Assembly (NCBI GenBank): GCA_029982615.1
Contig: JARRBK010000016.1
Span: forward strand, 1 to 37,126
Direction: 5' to 3'
Source: Tepidanaerobacteraceae bacterium
GTDB lineage: Bacteria > Bacillota > Thermosediminibacteria > Thermosediminibacterales > Tepidanaerobacteraceae
DNA: 37,126 nucleotides
Shown piece by piece: positions 25,427 to 34,071 of this stretch. The position numbers were made by a program, and so were the translations under genes. Each line of letters begins with the position of its first letter. The stretch's first letter is position 1. The notes beneath the pieces were generated by a model. It was not told the origin of the DNA. It saw nothing but the letters and a program-made list of their open reading frames with translations, and ran no database searches.

Positions 25427-26350
25427 GTGTTTAAAGGAAAAAAAGGGTTTTTATCGGCAATAGCGATTTTTATCATTGTTCTCATGACGCTGGTAGGTTG
25501 TGGAAAACAGTCAACCGATCAAAATCAAAATTCCAGCAGTGAAAACCAGAGCCAAGTTCAGAATCAGAACTCCAGCGAGAACAGTGAGGTATCAGGAAGC
25601 ATTACTGCTGCGGGTTCTTCAGCATTATTGCCATTGGTGGAACAGGCCGCATCCCAGTTTATGAGCAAGCACCCAGATGCTAAAATAAATGTGCAGGCAG
25701 GAGGCAGTGGAACAGGGCTTAAATTGGTGTCAGAAGGCTCCGTGGACATCGGGAATTCTGATATCTTTGCGGAAGAAAAATTAGATGCAGATAAGGCGAA
25801 AGAATTGGTTGACCATAAAGTTTGCGTAGTAGGTTTTGCCACAGTTGTAAATCCCAATGTCAAGGTGGATAATCTTACCAAACAGCAGTTAATCGACATT
25901 TTCACCGGCAAGATAACCAACTGGAAAGAGGTCGGCGGTGATGATCAAAAAATAGTTATACTAAACAGGCCACCCAGCTCCGGCACCAGAGCAACCTTCA
26001 AAAAATATGCCCTCGATGGTCAGGAAGAAGCTCAGGGTATTGCACTGACAGAAGAGAGCTCCGGTGCTATTAAAAAAGCTATTGCCGATACTCCAGGCTC
26101 CATTAGTTACCTTGCTTTGTCTTATGTAGACAACAGTGTTAAAGCGCTGAAACTGGATGGTGTTGAGCCCACAGTGGAGAATATCACCAGCGGTAAATAC
26201 CCCATATGGTCGTATGAACATATGTATACAAAAGGTGAACCCACCGGCCTGACAAAGGCTTTTCTGGATTACATGGTCAGCGACGAAGTTAAATCTTTAG
26301 TGACAGAGTTGGGTTATATACCGATCTCCGATATGAAAGTTTCGAGATAA
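25427..26350 (+). CDS. pstS: phosphate-binding lipoprotein of the Pst ABC transporter
   Basis: 307-aa periplasmic-binding-type protein. The signal peptide ends in the lipobox LVGC with Cys25 lipidated, then a Gln/Ser/Asn-rich linker (residues 30-57). The phosphate-binding loops are AAGSSALLPL, GGSGTG, GNSDIFAEE and PPSSGTRATF. The GTG start follows GGAGGT. pstC, pstA and pstB are not adjacent; the gene stands alone between aspartate kinase and a second asd, with its own PhoP-like promoter and terminator. Confidence 0.94.
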   Translation: MFKGKKGFLSAIAIFIIVLMTLVGCGKQSTDQNQNSSSENQSQVQNQNSSENSEVSGSITAAGSSALLPLVEQAASQFMSKHPDAKINVQAGGSGTGLKLVSEGSVDIGNSDIFAEEKLDADKAKELVDHKVCVVGFATVVNPNVKVDNLTKQQLIDIFTGKITNWKEVGGDDQKIVILNRPPSSGTRATFKKYALDGQEEAQGIALTEESSGAIKKAIADTPGSISYLALSYVDNSVKALKLDGVEPTVENITSGKYPIWSYEHMYTKGEPTGLTKAFLDYMVSDEVKSLVTELGYIPISDMKVSR

Positions 26351-26365
26351 CCAAATATTGTATTT

Positions 26366-26395
26366 GCCGGAGATAATAACTCCGGCTTTTATTTT
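26366..26395 (+). terminator. terminator of pstS
   Basis: GCCGGAG (26366-26372) pairs with CTCCGGC (26380-26386), loop ATAATAA, followed by TTTTATTTT. Confidence 0.85.
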
Positions 26396-26501
26396 GCAAA
26401 AAAAGGGTAAAGGCTGTGCAGATTCACCTATATAAAAAACTCAGCTGAGCAGGCGGTCCAGCAGATGTCTAACAAAAAAATTTAAGATTTCTGTGTAAGA
26501 T

Positions 26502-26555
26502 TTAACAAATATTTAATATGAGCTTAATATTTTCTTAAATTATATATGCGATAAT
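26502..26555 (+). promoter_or_regulatory. second PhoP-type box array and promoter
   Basis: TTAACA (26502), TTAATA (26513), TTAATA (26524) and TTAAAT (26535) are again spaced exactly 11 bp apart. An extended -10, TGCGATAAT (-10 hexamer 26550-26555), begins 15 bases after the start of the last box, the same geometry as at pstS. No protein gene begins within the next 400 bases. Confidence 0.68.
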
Positions 26556-26561
26556 AAAATC

Positions 26562-26680
26562 GAAAAATACGTTGACCCTCCCTTTAACATATAGGCTGCT
26601 TAAAAGCAGCCGTTGACAATCCATTCTGTTTAAAATAAACAACTCCCCTGAACGGCAGTTTTAACTGCCGTTTTAAATTT
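26562..26680 (+). ncRNA. candidate phosphate-responsive small RNA
   Basis: The predicted transcript of the second PhoP-like promoter is about 120 bases. Hairpin 1 is GGCTGCT/AGCAGCC (26594-26611), hairpin 2 is TGTTTA/TAAACA (about 26628-26642), and hairpin 3 is AACGGCAGT/ACTGCCGTT (26651-26672), followed by TTTTAAATTTT as a terminator. C-rich stretches ACCCTCCCTTT (26575-26585) and ACTCCCCTG (26642-26650) lie between them and could pair with Shine-Dalgarno sites. No convincing ORF. Existence as a transcript is inference. Confidence 0.5.
26651..26680 (+). terminator. terminator of the candidate small RNA
   Basis: A 9-bp perfect stem AACGGCAGT/ACTGCCGTT (26651-26659 with 26664-26672) with a 4-base loop, followed by TTTTAAATTTT. 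Confidence 0.7.
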
Positions 26681-26838
26681 TATACGGGATTATCGACAAA
26701 AAAATATTTAACAAAATAATTCAGAACATAATAACTAGGAAATATTTTTTAAAAAAAGGATTATCGAAATATGTGTAGAATAATAAATCTCAATTGTCTT
26801 TTTATGAAGAACAATAATCCATCAAATAAAGACAAAAA

Positions 26839-26850
26839 TACAATATTGTA
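26839..26850. promoter_or_regulatory. 12-bp palindrome upstream of the second asd
   Basis: TACAATATTGTA is a perfect 12-bp palindrome 31 bp before the -35 of the second asd. It could be a dimeric regulator's site, but AT-rich palindromes also occur by chance. Confidence 0.3.
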
Positions 26851-26880
26851 TTTTAAAATGTTAAATTTCAATTATAAATA

Positions 26881-26910
26881 TTGACACAACGATTGTAACT
26901 GTAATAATAT
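26881..26910 (+). promoter_or_regulatory. sigma-A promoter of the second asd
   Basis: A perfect TTGACA (26881-26886), an 18-bp spacer and TAATAT (26905-26910), about 80 bases before the start codon. Confidence 0.65.
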
Positions 26911-26994
26911 ATTTAACATATAATTATTTTAATGATGAGCGAGGCTACTCATCGAGCATTCATATTTACATTTTATAAAAAGGAGAGGCTTGCT

Positions 26995-28008
26995 ATGAGA
27001 CGTTACAATGTTGCAGTAGTAGGAGCGACAGGAGCGGTCGGTCGGACCATGATAAAAATCTTGCAGGAACGAAAGTTCCCTGTCAAACGGCTTTTGCCAC
27101 TGGCTTCTGCCAGGTCTAACGGACATGCGGTAGAGTTTATGGGCGAAAAAATATTGGTAGGTGAAGCCACCCCGGCTGCCTTTGAGGGTGTGGATATAGC
27201 TCTTTTTTCTGCAGGCCAGGATGTAAGCAGGAATCTTGCGCCAGAGGCTGTCAAAAGAGGAGCGGTGGTTATCGACAACAGCAATGCTTTTAGAATGGAT
27301 GCAGAAGTTCCCCTGGTGGTGCCTGAAGTGAATCCGCAGGATATACGCTGGCACAAAGGAATTATCGCAAATCCCAATTGTTCCACCATCCAGATGGTGG
27401 TGGTCTTAAAGCCAATTCACGACAGGGCAAAAATAAAGCGAGTGGTGGTATCCACGTATCAAGCTGTTTCAGGGACTGGTCTTGAGGCCATAGAAGAATT
27501 GAAGCTGCAATCCAGGCAGCTTTTAAACGGAGGAACAGCCGAGCCCAAAGTTTATCCCCATCAAATAGCTTTTAACATCCTTCCCCACATAGATGTATTT
27601 GACGAAACGGGTTACAGTAAGGAAGAATGGAAAATGGTTAGGGAAACGAAAAAGATAATGGGGGATGAAAGCATAGCTGTTACGGCAACGACAGTGAGAG
27701 TCCCAGTTTTCAACGGGCATTCGGAATCTGTCAATATCGAAACGGTTGAAAAACTAACTGCAGAAGAGGCACGTGAAATACTGTCTAAGGCCCCTGGAGT
27801 GAAGGTAGCGGATGATCCTCAACACGGGGTTTATCCATTGCCAGCCGTGGTCTCGGGCCAGAATGAGGTTTTTGTGGGAAGAATTCGCGAGGATTTTTCA
27901 ATCCCATGTGGCCTCAACATGTGGATTGTGGCGGATAATTTGAGAAAAGGAGCGGCCTACAATGCGGTTCAGATAGCTGAATACATGGTGCATAATTCTC
28001 TTGTTTGA
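26995..28008 (+). CDS. asd: aspartate-semialdehyde dehydrogenase, canonical copy
   Basis: 337 aa, same length as the copy at 23237 and homologous along its whole length. It keeps the canonical nucleotide loop GATGAVG, the catalytic Cys in NPNCSTIQM, and VPVFNGHSESVNIE. ATG 26995 follows AGGAGAGG at 26981-26988; an in-frame ATG at 26932 is without a ribosome site. It is separately transcribed from its own promoter, so the cell can control the two copies independently. No other lysine-pathway gene is adjacent. Confidence 0.95.
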   Translation: MRRYNVAVVGATGAVGRTMIKILQERKFPVKRLLPLASARSNGHAVEFMGEKILVGEATPAAFEGVDIALFSAGQDVSRNLAPEAVKRGAVVIDNSNAFRMDAEVPLVVPEVNPQDIRWHKGIIANPNCSTIQMVVVLKPIHDRAKIKRVVVSTYQAVSGTGLEAIEELKLQSRQLLNGGTAEPKVYPHQIAFNILPHIDVFDETGYSKEEWKMVRETKKIMGDESIAVTATTVRVPVFNGHSESVNIETVEKLTAEEAREILSKAPGVKVADDPQHGVYPLPAVVSGQNEVFVGRIREDFSIPCGLNMWIVADNLRKGAAYNAVQIAEYMVHNSLV

Positions 28009-28086
28009 TTCAGGTATGAACCTTCCCCCTCTCCTGGGAATATTATATAAAAAGAAGACGTGGCGCCAAAAAAAGGAGGGGGTATA

Positions 28087-29616
28087 ATGCGACAAACCTA
28101 TCAGCTGGAGTGGGCCAGCAAGGATTTGGGCCAGGAGACCAGAATAGCCCTGGGAGATTTAAAGGGTGACGGCAGGAGAAACATAGTGGCTGGAACTACA
28201 GCAGCGTATTCTGGCGATGCCCATTTATATGTATTCAAATTTGAAAGAGAAACTTATCATCAGCTGGCTAAATTGGATCTTGGCAAGAACGACGTGAGGT
28301 GCATAAAAGCCTTTGATATAGATAGAGATGGCAGGGATGAGATAATAATAGGCAGTTATAATTGTGTTTTAGTATACAAGATGAAAGGTAGAGAATTGAT
28401 AAAAATCGCAGAAGCCCCAGCAGATGGTGAAGTGGTATCGATGGCCGTAGCTGATGTGGACAGCGATGGAAAAATTGAAATCATTGCTGCCATAAAAGGG
28501 AAGGCGCATGTTTATATTTTGCGGTTTGACGGAAAGTTGGTTTTTTTAAAGCGGGAAACATTTAAAAACAGCGTTTACTGCCTGGATGCAGGGGATACAG
28601 ACGGCGATGGAATTTGCGAGGTGGTTTTCAAAACCCGAGGCTTAAGAGGCAGCGAGATTCATGTTGTGTGTTTTAAAGGGGACAAAAAAGTAGAAAAATG
28701 GAGGGGCGCAATTCAGGAAGCCGATAAGGATTTTATCGTAGTGGATGATTTTGACGGGGATGGAAAAGACGAGATTATCTATGATTGTTCAGACAGAAGC
28801 GTAAAAATATTGCGTTGTAAAGGCCCAATATATGAACCCATGTGGGGTTGCCCGGCTTTGGAGGACAATCCCAAGGACGCGACTGTGTTTGACGTGGATG
28901 GAGATGGGCAAAAGGAGCTTGTTATCATATGCCTCAACGCCGTGTATATATATGGCTGGAATGGGAGAAATGTCGTGCTGGAATGGAAGCAAACCATTCC
29001 AAACGGTGTCATATGTGTTGATGCGGGAGAATTAAACATGAGAGGCTTCGGTGAAATTTGTTTGGGCACTGTGTACGGCTATATATATGTAATGCAGGCT
29101 CGACGGGATATGAAACGGGGAAAGCTGTGGGTGGGCAAGATTCAGGCCATCGTGCAGGATACGGTAGACATTCCGCAGGGCAAGTCCGATGCCGAAAGGG
29201 GCGTGGAGGCCAGAGCCTCTTTTACAGTTGATGAAGTGAGGGTGCTTTGCGATAAGGTTATTGTAGACGGAGAAGTGACTGCAAAAATCCTATACGTTGC
29301 TGCAGTTCCATCTCAGCCGGTGCACTTTTTTGAAGCCGTATTTCCTTTTTTGCAGTTCGTTCATCTGCATGGAGCGGACCCAGGAATGGAAGCCCTGGTT
29401 TTTTTCAAAGTGGAGCACATAAATGTGGATGTGGTGAGCCCCAGGAGGATTAAAGTGACAATACTCTTCGAAATGTTGGTAAAACTTGAAAAGCCGTGCT
29501 GGTGTGACGACGGATATTACCACAAACATCACGGTAAGTACCACGAGCCCTGGCCGGATAAATATCATGATAAACATCATGATGAATACCACGATAATTG
29601 CGACGACGACTGGTAA
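28087..29616 (+). CDS. FG-GAP/VCBS beta-propeller fused to a SPOCS domain with His-rich tail
   Basis: 509 aa, no signal peptide. Residues about 1-345 hold seven repeats with calcium-loop motifs (DIDRDGRDEIIIGS, DVDSDGKIEIIAA, DTDGDGICEVVF, DFDGDGKDEIIYD, DVDGDGQKELVII), i.e. an integrin-like seven-bladed propeller; the first and last repeats are degenerate. Residues about 350-465 match the SPOCS (DUF3794) domain found in spore and coat proteins. The last 40 residues are His/Asp/Tyr-rich (KYHDKHHDEYHD) and could bind metal. ATG 28087 follows AGGAGGGGG. A cytoplasmic, spore-surface role in the mother cell is inference. Confidence 0.85.
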   Translation: MRQTYQLEWASKDLGQETRIALGDLKGDGRRNIVAGTTAAYSGDAHLYVFKFERETYHQLAKLDLGKNDVRCIKAFDIDRDGRDEIIIGSYNCVLVYKMKGRELIKIAEAPADGEVVSMAVADVDSDGKIEIIAAIKGKAHVYILRFDGKLVFLKRETFKNSVYCLDAGDTDGDGICEVVFKTRGLRGSEIHVVCFKGDKKVEKWRGAIQEADKDFIVVDDFDGDGKDEIIYDCSDRSVKILRCKGPIYEPMWGCPALEDNPKDATVFDVDGDGQKELVIICLNAVYIYGWNGRNVVLEWKQTIPNGVICVDAGELNMRGFGEICLGTVYGYIYVMQARRDMKRGKLWVGKIQAIVQDTVDIPQGKSDAERGVEARASFTVDEVRVLCDKVIVDGEVTAKILYVAAVPSQPVHFFEAVFPFLQFVHLHGADPGMEALVFFKVEHINVDVVSPRRIKVTILFEMLVKLEKPCWCDDGYYHKHHGKYHEPWPDKYHDKHHDEYHDNCDDDW

Positions 29617-29619
29617 GTC

Positions 29620-29651
29620 AATAAACCTCAGGCATAAACCTGAGGTTTATT
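29620..29651. terminator. bidirectional terminator
   Basis: A 13-bp perfect stem (AATAAACCTCAGG with CCTGAGGTTTATT) with loop CATAAA, between two convergent genes. T-rich sequence follows on both strands. Confidence 0.8.
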
Positions 29652-29677
29652 AATGGAAAAAAACAAATAATGCGTTC

Positions 29678-30265
29678 TTACATGTTAATGTTAGATTGCC
29701 CCATTTGTTCTATTTGTGTTAGGCTGTCCTCGCATTTTGTTATGGAATAGAACATCTTATTTATGGCCTGGCTCTGAAGAATGGCATTCTGTGCCTGCGC
29801 CAGAGCCGAGACCGCCTGCTGCATAGCCTGAATCGCCTGCATATCTGTGGACACCTGTTGTTCATGGCAATCTTTTTCCATTTGTTCGATGCTCTGCATG
29901 TACTGCTTCACATTCATCTGAAGGTTTGATATTCCCAATTGGGCTCCCTGTTGAAGTTGCTGGGCAGCACTGTAAAGATTTTCCAGTCTGCAGGCATCCA
30001 TGAGGCTGGTAGAAGCCTGATTGAGAGTGCTTTGAATCTGCTGTTCTGAAGCCATATGCTGCTCCCGGGCTGAATTTACAAGACATTCTATATTGATGGA
30101 AAACTGTTTGTGCTGGTCATTCTGGTATTGTTTGGGATTCTGCTGGCGCTGCTGGTTCACTATATCCTGGATCTGGTTTACGGTTTCCGTCCCGAGCCTT
30201 TCACTGATTTCGCTCATGGCTTTGTCCTGCTTGCTCTTTTGGGTTACGTCGCTTTTGTCGGCCAC
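29678..30265 (-). CDS. Gln-rich helical protein, function unknown
   Basis: 195 aa, strikingly rich in Gln (roughly one residue in five or six) with heptad-like spacing, so probably a long coiled coil. There is no signal peptide or membrane segment. Three Cys lie at wide spacing (IECLVN, MDACRLEN, EKDCHEQ) and a fourth near the end (TKCEDS). GTG start with GGAGGG upstream on the - strand. It converges on the propeller/SPOCS gene, sharing a terminator. A spore-structural role would fit but is not shown. I recognise no named family. Confidence 0.8.
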   Translation of the reverse strand: MADKSDVTQKSKQDKAMSEISERLGTETVNQIQDIVNQQRQQNPKQYQNDQHKQFSINIECLVNSAREQHMASEQQIQSTLNQASTSLMDACRLENLYSAAQQLQQGAQLGISNLQMNVKQYMQSIEQMEKDCHEQQVSTDMQAIQAMQQAVSALAQAQNAILQSQAINKMFYSITKCEDSLTQIEQMGQSNINM

Positions 30266-30529
30266 ACTTTTCCCTCCTCATATTTATTTTTTCTTTACTT
30301 TAATATTCCCTGGGCTCATAATAAAAATTCATGCTTATTACAATTAAAAAGCTCTGGCGTGTGTATACCTTCACGAAACGAGGTTAAAATAAAATTGTGA
30401 GTTCGGTGTAGAAACTATACTGCTGACGGAGATGCTGATCCTTTGCTGGCAGGAAAGTGACTTTCCTTAAAAGTGACTTTCTTTATACGAATCAATTGCT
30501 CGATAAAGAAAAAGGAGGAATTTACAATT
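30266..30529. other. 264-base divergent spacer with paired direct repeats
   Basis: AAAGTGACTTTC occurs twice, at 30454-30465 and 30470-30481, 16 bp apart. The first lies within GGAAAG-TGA-CTTTCC, a short dyad. They sit about 50-75 bases before the stress-type gene and may be an operator. No clear sigma-A promoter and no ORF with a ribosome site. Confidence 0.5.
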
Positions 30530-31039
30530 ATGGTAAAAACCGTCATAGGAGTGTTTGAAAGCAAGGAACAGGCGGAAAAAGCCGTTTCTCAGATGAGAAA
30601 TTCGGGCTTTGATACGAATGAAATTTCTATTGTGGCAAAGAAAGGGAAAAACGGTGTAAATGAAGCAGAAGTGCGCGGAAATGGTGACGATGAAGGTGGC
30701 GGCACCCTGGGTATGGATACTGTAGCAGATGGCACCACTACAGGCGGAGTTTTGGGAGGACTTGCAGGCCTGGCGCTGGGAGCAGGAGCATTGGCGGTGC
30801 CCGGGCTTGGGCCGATTGTGGCAGCAGGCCCCATAGCAGGCCTGATATCAGGTGCTGCCACCGGAGGCGTGGCTGGCGGCTTATTGGATTGGGGGATTCC
30901 CGAAGAGAGAGGCCGTTATTATGAGGGCGAAGTCAGAAAAGGACGGATACTGGCGGCAGTCAGGGCGCATGAGCAAAAAGTGGAAAATGCGGCTATGATA
31001 ATGAGACAAAACGGGGCAAAAGATGTCGAAACACATTGA
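30530..31039 (+). CDS. general-stress-type protein (YflT/low-temperature-induced family)
   Basis: 169 aa. The N-terminal KTVIGVFESKEQAEKAVSQM and ISIVAKKG form the ferredoxin-like fold of the general stress family. The middle (about residues 60-125) is a Gly/Ala-rich hydrophobic hairpin (LGGLAGLALGAGALAVPGLG), and the C-terminus (YYEGEVRKGRILAAVRAHE) completes the fold. ATG 30530 follows AAGGAGGAAT. Function unknown; relatives are induced by heat, cold or salt. It has its own terminator, so it is monocistronic. Confidence 0.82.
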   Translation: MVKTVIGVFESKEQAEKAVSQMRNSGFDTNEISIVAKKGKNGVNEAEVRGNGDDEGGGTLGMDTVADGTTTGGVLGGLAGLALGAGALAVPGLGPIVAAGPIAGLISGAATGGVAGGLLDWGIPEERGRYYEGEVRKGRILAAVRAHEQKVENAAMIMRQNGAKDVETH

Positions 31040-31042
31040 ACG

Positions 31043-31075
31043 AAGAGCAGGGCGAAACCAGCCCTGCTCTTTAAA
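31043..31075 (+). terminator. terminator of the stress-type gene
   Basis: AAGAGCAGGGC (31043-31053) pairs with GCCCTGCTCTT (31061-31071), loop GAAACCA, followed by TAAATATAT. Confidence 0.8.
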
Positions 31076-31108
31076 TATATATAAATAGTATATAATAAAA
31101 TAATCATC

Positions 31109-31137
31109 TTCACTGCATACGGGATTTATGGTATAAT
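31109..31137 (+). promoter_or_regulatory. sigma-A promoter of rpoN
   Basis: TTCACT (31109-31114), a 17-bp spacer and TATAAT (31132-31137). The implied leader is about 165 bases, AT-rich and without obvious structure. Confidence 0.5.
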
Positions 31138-31309
31138 AATTGCATAGAAGATGTACAAAGCAAAGGTATGATGAGATTATTATAAAGAGGATTTATTGAA
31201 AAAAAAGAGGAAAAATTGATGTTTTATAGAATATATATTATATAAAGATATAATGAGATATAAATAAAAGTATGTTTTTACCATATTGTGGCCTTTGGGG
31301 GGTTATAAA

Positions 31310-32701
31310 ATGCAGATGAGTTATGGCCTAACACTTGCACAAACACAAAAGCTGGTAATGACACCGGAATTAAGGCAGGCCATTACTATATTGCAGCTGT
31401 CCGCTCAAGAACTGGATGAATATGTAGAACAAGAGCTTCTGGAAAATCCCCTTTTAGATTTGAATGAAGATATTTCGAAAAATGAGGACATTATAGAAAA
31501 ACCCGGACAACCAGATTCGGATACCATCGATTGGGAAGAATATTTTCAGGACTGTGCAGACCTTGATTTTTTGAGGTTTCCCAAAGAAAGAAAGGAAGAA
31601 GAGCCTAGTTTTGAGAACTTTGTGTCTTCAACGCCAACTCTTCAGGAACACCTTATGATGCAGCTGCATCTATGCTCCATTTCCCGCACAGAATTCAAAA
31701 TAGGGGAGTTTCTAATAGGGAATATCGATAAAAAAGGTTACCTGACCATAAGTTCGGCTGAAGCGGCGGAAATTTTAAAAGTGTCTGAGCAGGAAGTAGA
31801 GGACGTGGTGAAAATCATTCAGAGTTTTGAACCTGCGGGCATTGGAGCGAGAAATATAGTAGAATGCCTTCTGATACAGATTGAACAAAGAAACATCAAT
31901 ATACCCAAAATTCGGGAACTGATAACAAACCATCTGAAGGATTTGGCGGAAGCCCGATACAACAGGATAGCTGAGGCATTGAACATTTCGCTGTCAGAGG
32001 TTCAGCGGTTAAAAGATATTATATTGACGTTGGACCCGAAGCCCGGCCGCAACTTTTCATCCGCTGAGGAGACGCAATACATCGTGCCGGATGCGGTGAT
32101 TGAAAAAGTGGGCAACGATTACGTGGTGATTATGAATGACAGCATATCGCCCAGACTTTCAATAAATTCCTATTATCGTTCGCTGCTTTATTCTGAGAAC
32201 CGGGAATCAAACATTTCCAAATTCTTATCCCAAAGGCTGGATTCGGCCTTATGGCTTATAAAGAGTATAGAACAGCGGCGTATAACTTTAAATAAAGTGA
32301 TTAACAGTATAGTGGAAGTTCAGCGGGATTTTTTGGATTACGGAGTTGCGTATCTTAAACCCCTTACCATGAAACAGATAGCAGATAGGGTGGGCATACA
32401 TGAGTCGACGGTATCGAGAGCCATAAGCGGTAAGTACGTACAGACTCCGCGGGGAGTTTTCGAGCTGAAATTTTTCTTCAAAAACGGCCTTGAAAATACA
32501 GACGGCTCTTCCACTTCTTCTGAGAGCATAAAAAAGATGATTAAGAAAATGGTGGAAAAGGAAGACCCTTACAATCCTCTCAGCGATCAAAAGCTTGCCG
32601 ATGATTTAAAGAAAAACGGAATCATTATCTCTCGGCGGACTGTGGCGAAGTACAGGGAAGAATTGGGCATTCCATCTTCAGCCAAGAGAAAAAGATATTA
32701 A
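31310..32701 (+). CDS. rpoN: RNA polymerase sigma-54 factor
   Basis: 463 aa. Region I, which binds enhancer-binding ATPases, is the Gln/Leu-rich start (TLAQTQKLVMTPELRQAITI, then ENPLLDL). The core-binding domain follows, then the helix-turn-helix MKQIADRVGIHESTVSRAI and the C-terminal RpoN box SRRTVAKYREELGIPSS, which recognises the -24 element. ATG 31310 is preferred since GGGGGGT is correctly spaced. It stands directly upstream of the glycolytic operon, an arrangement seen in other Clostridia and Bacilli. No sigma-54 activator gene is in the window. Confidence 0.95.
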   Translation: MQMSYGLTLAQTQKLVMTPELRQAITILQLSAQELDEYVEQELLENPLLDLNEDISKNEDIIEKPGQPDSDTIDWEEYFQDCADLDFLRFPKERKEEEPSFENFVSSTPTLQEHLMMQLHLCSISRTEFKIGEFLIGNIDKKGYLTISSAEAAEILKVSEQEVEDVVKIIQSFEPAGIGARNIVECLLIQIEQRNINIPKIRELITNHLKDLAEARYNRIAEALNISLSEVQRLKDIILTLDPKPGRNFSSAEETQYIVPDAVIEKVGNDYVVIMNDSISPRLSINSYYRSLLYSENRESNISKFLSQRLDSALWLIKSIEQRRITLNKVINSIVEVQRDFLDYGVAYLKPLTMKQIADRVGIHESTVSRAISGKYVQTPRGVFELKFFFKNGLENTDGSSTSSESIKKMIKKMVEKEDPYNPLSDQKLADDLKKNGIIISRRTVAKYREELGIPSSAKRKRY

Positions 32702-32806
32702 AAAAGATATTGCATGTTAGTGAAATACATGGTGAATAAAAATTTTCATGATTCAGCAGGATTTTGCCGAAAAATGGAGAATAAATAATAAGGCAAAAAT
32801 TGCGCA

Positions 32807-32832
32807 GGGTTTGAAAAAACCCGGATTTTTTA
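32807..32832 (+). terminator. weak terminator after rpoN
   Basis: GGGTTT/AAACCC with loop GAAA, followed after four bases by a run of T (32826-32832). The short stem suggests partial read-through toward gapA. Confidence 0.55.
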
Positions 32833-32839
32833 AACCAGA

Positions 32840-32879
32840 TGGGACATAAAATAAATATATGGGCCTTAAATCGTCCCAT
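32840..32879 (+). promoter_or_regulatory. CggR-type operator upstream of gapA
   Basis: TGGGAC-N6-TAAA-N4-TGGGCC-N6-CGTC (32840-32875) has the layout and 20-bp period of the B. subtilis CggR site CGGGAC-N6-TGTC-N4-CGGGAC-N6-TGTC. ATGGGAC (32839-32845) and GTCCCAT (32873-32879) also form a dyad. The promoter itself is not clear. Operator use by the CggR encoded downstream is inference from family knowledge. Confidence 0.6.
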
Positions 32880-32942
32880 AGCATATTTTGTAATGCGCTG
32901 TATAAAATCAGCACAGTTTACCAATTCTTTAATTAGGGCCTA

Positions 32943-34025
<1,083 letters not shown>

Positions 34026-34026
34026 G

Positions 34027-34056
34027 TTAAAATAGCCCTACTATGGGCTATTTTAA
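34027..34056 (+). other. hairpin between gapA and cggR
   Basis: A 12-bp perfect stem TTAAAATAGCCC/GGGCTATTTTAA (34027-34038 with 34045-34056) with loop TACTAT, starting immediately after the gapA stop. T residues are within the stem, so termination is at most partial. In B. subtilis the cggR-gapA transcript is cut between the genes so that gapA is more abundant; this hairpin could do the same by protecting gapA's 3' end. Confidence 0.65.
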
Positions 34057-34071
34057 ACTGAGGAGATTTAA

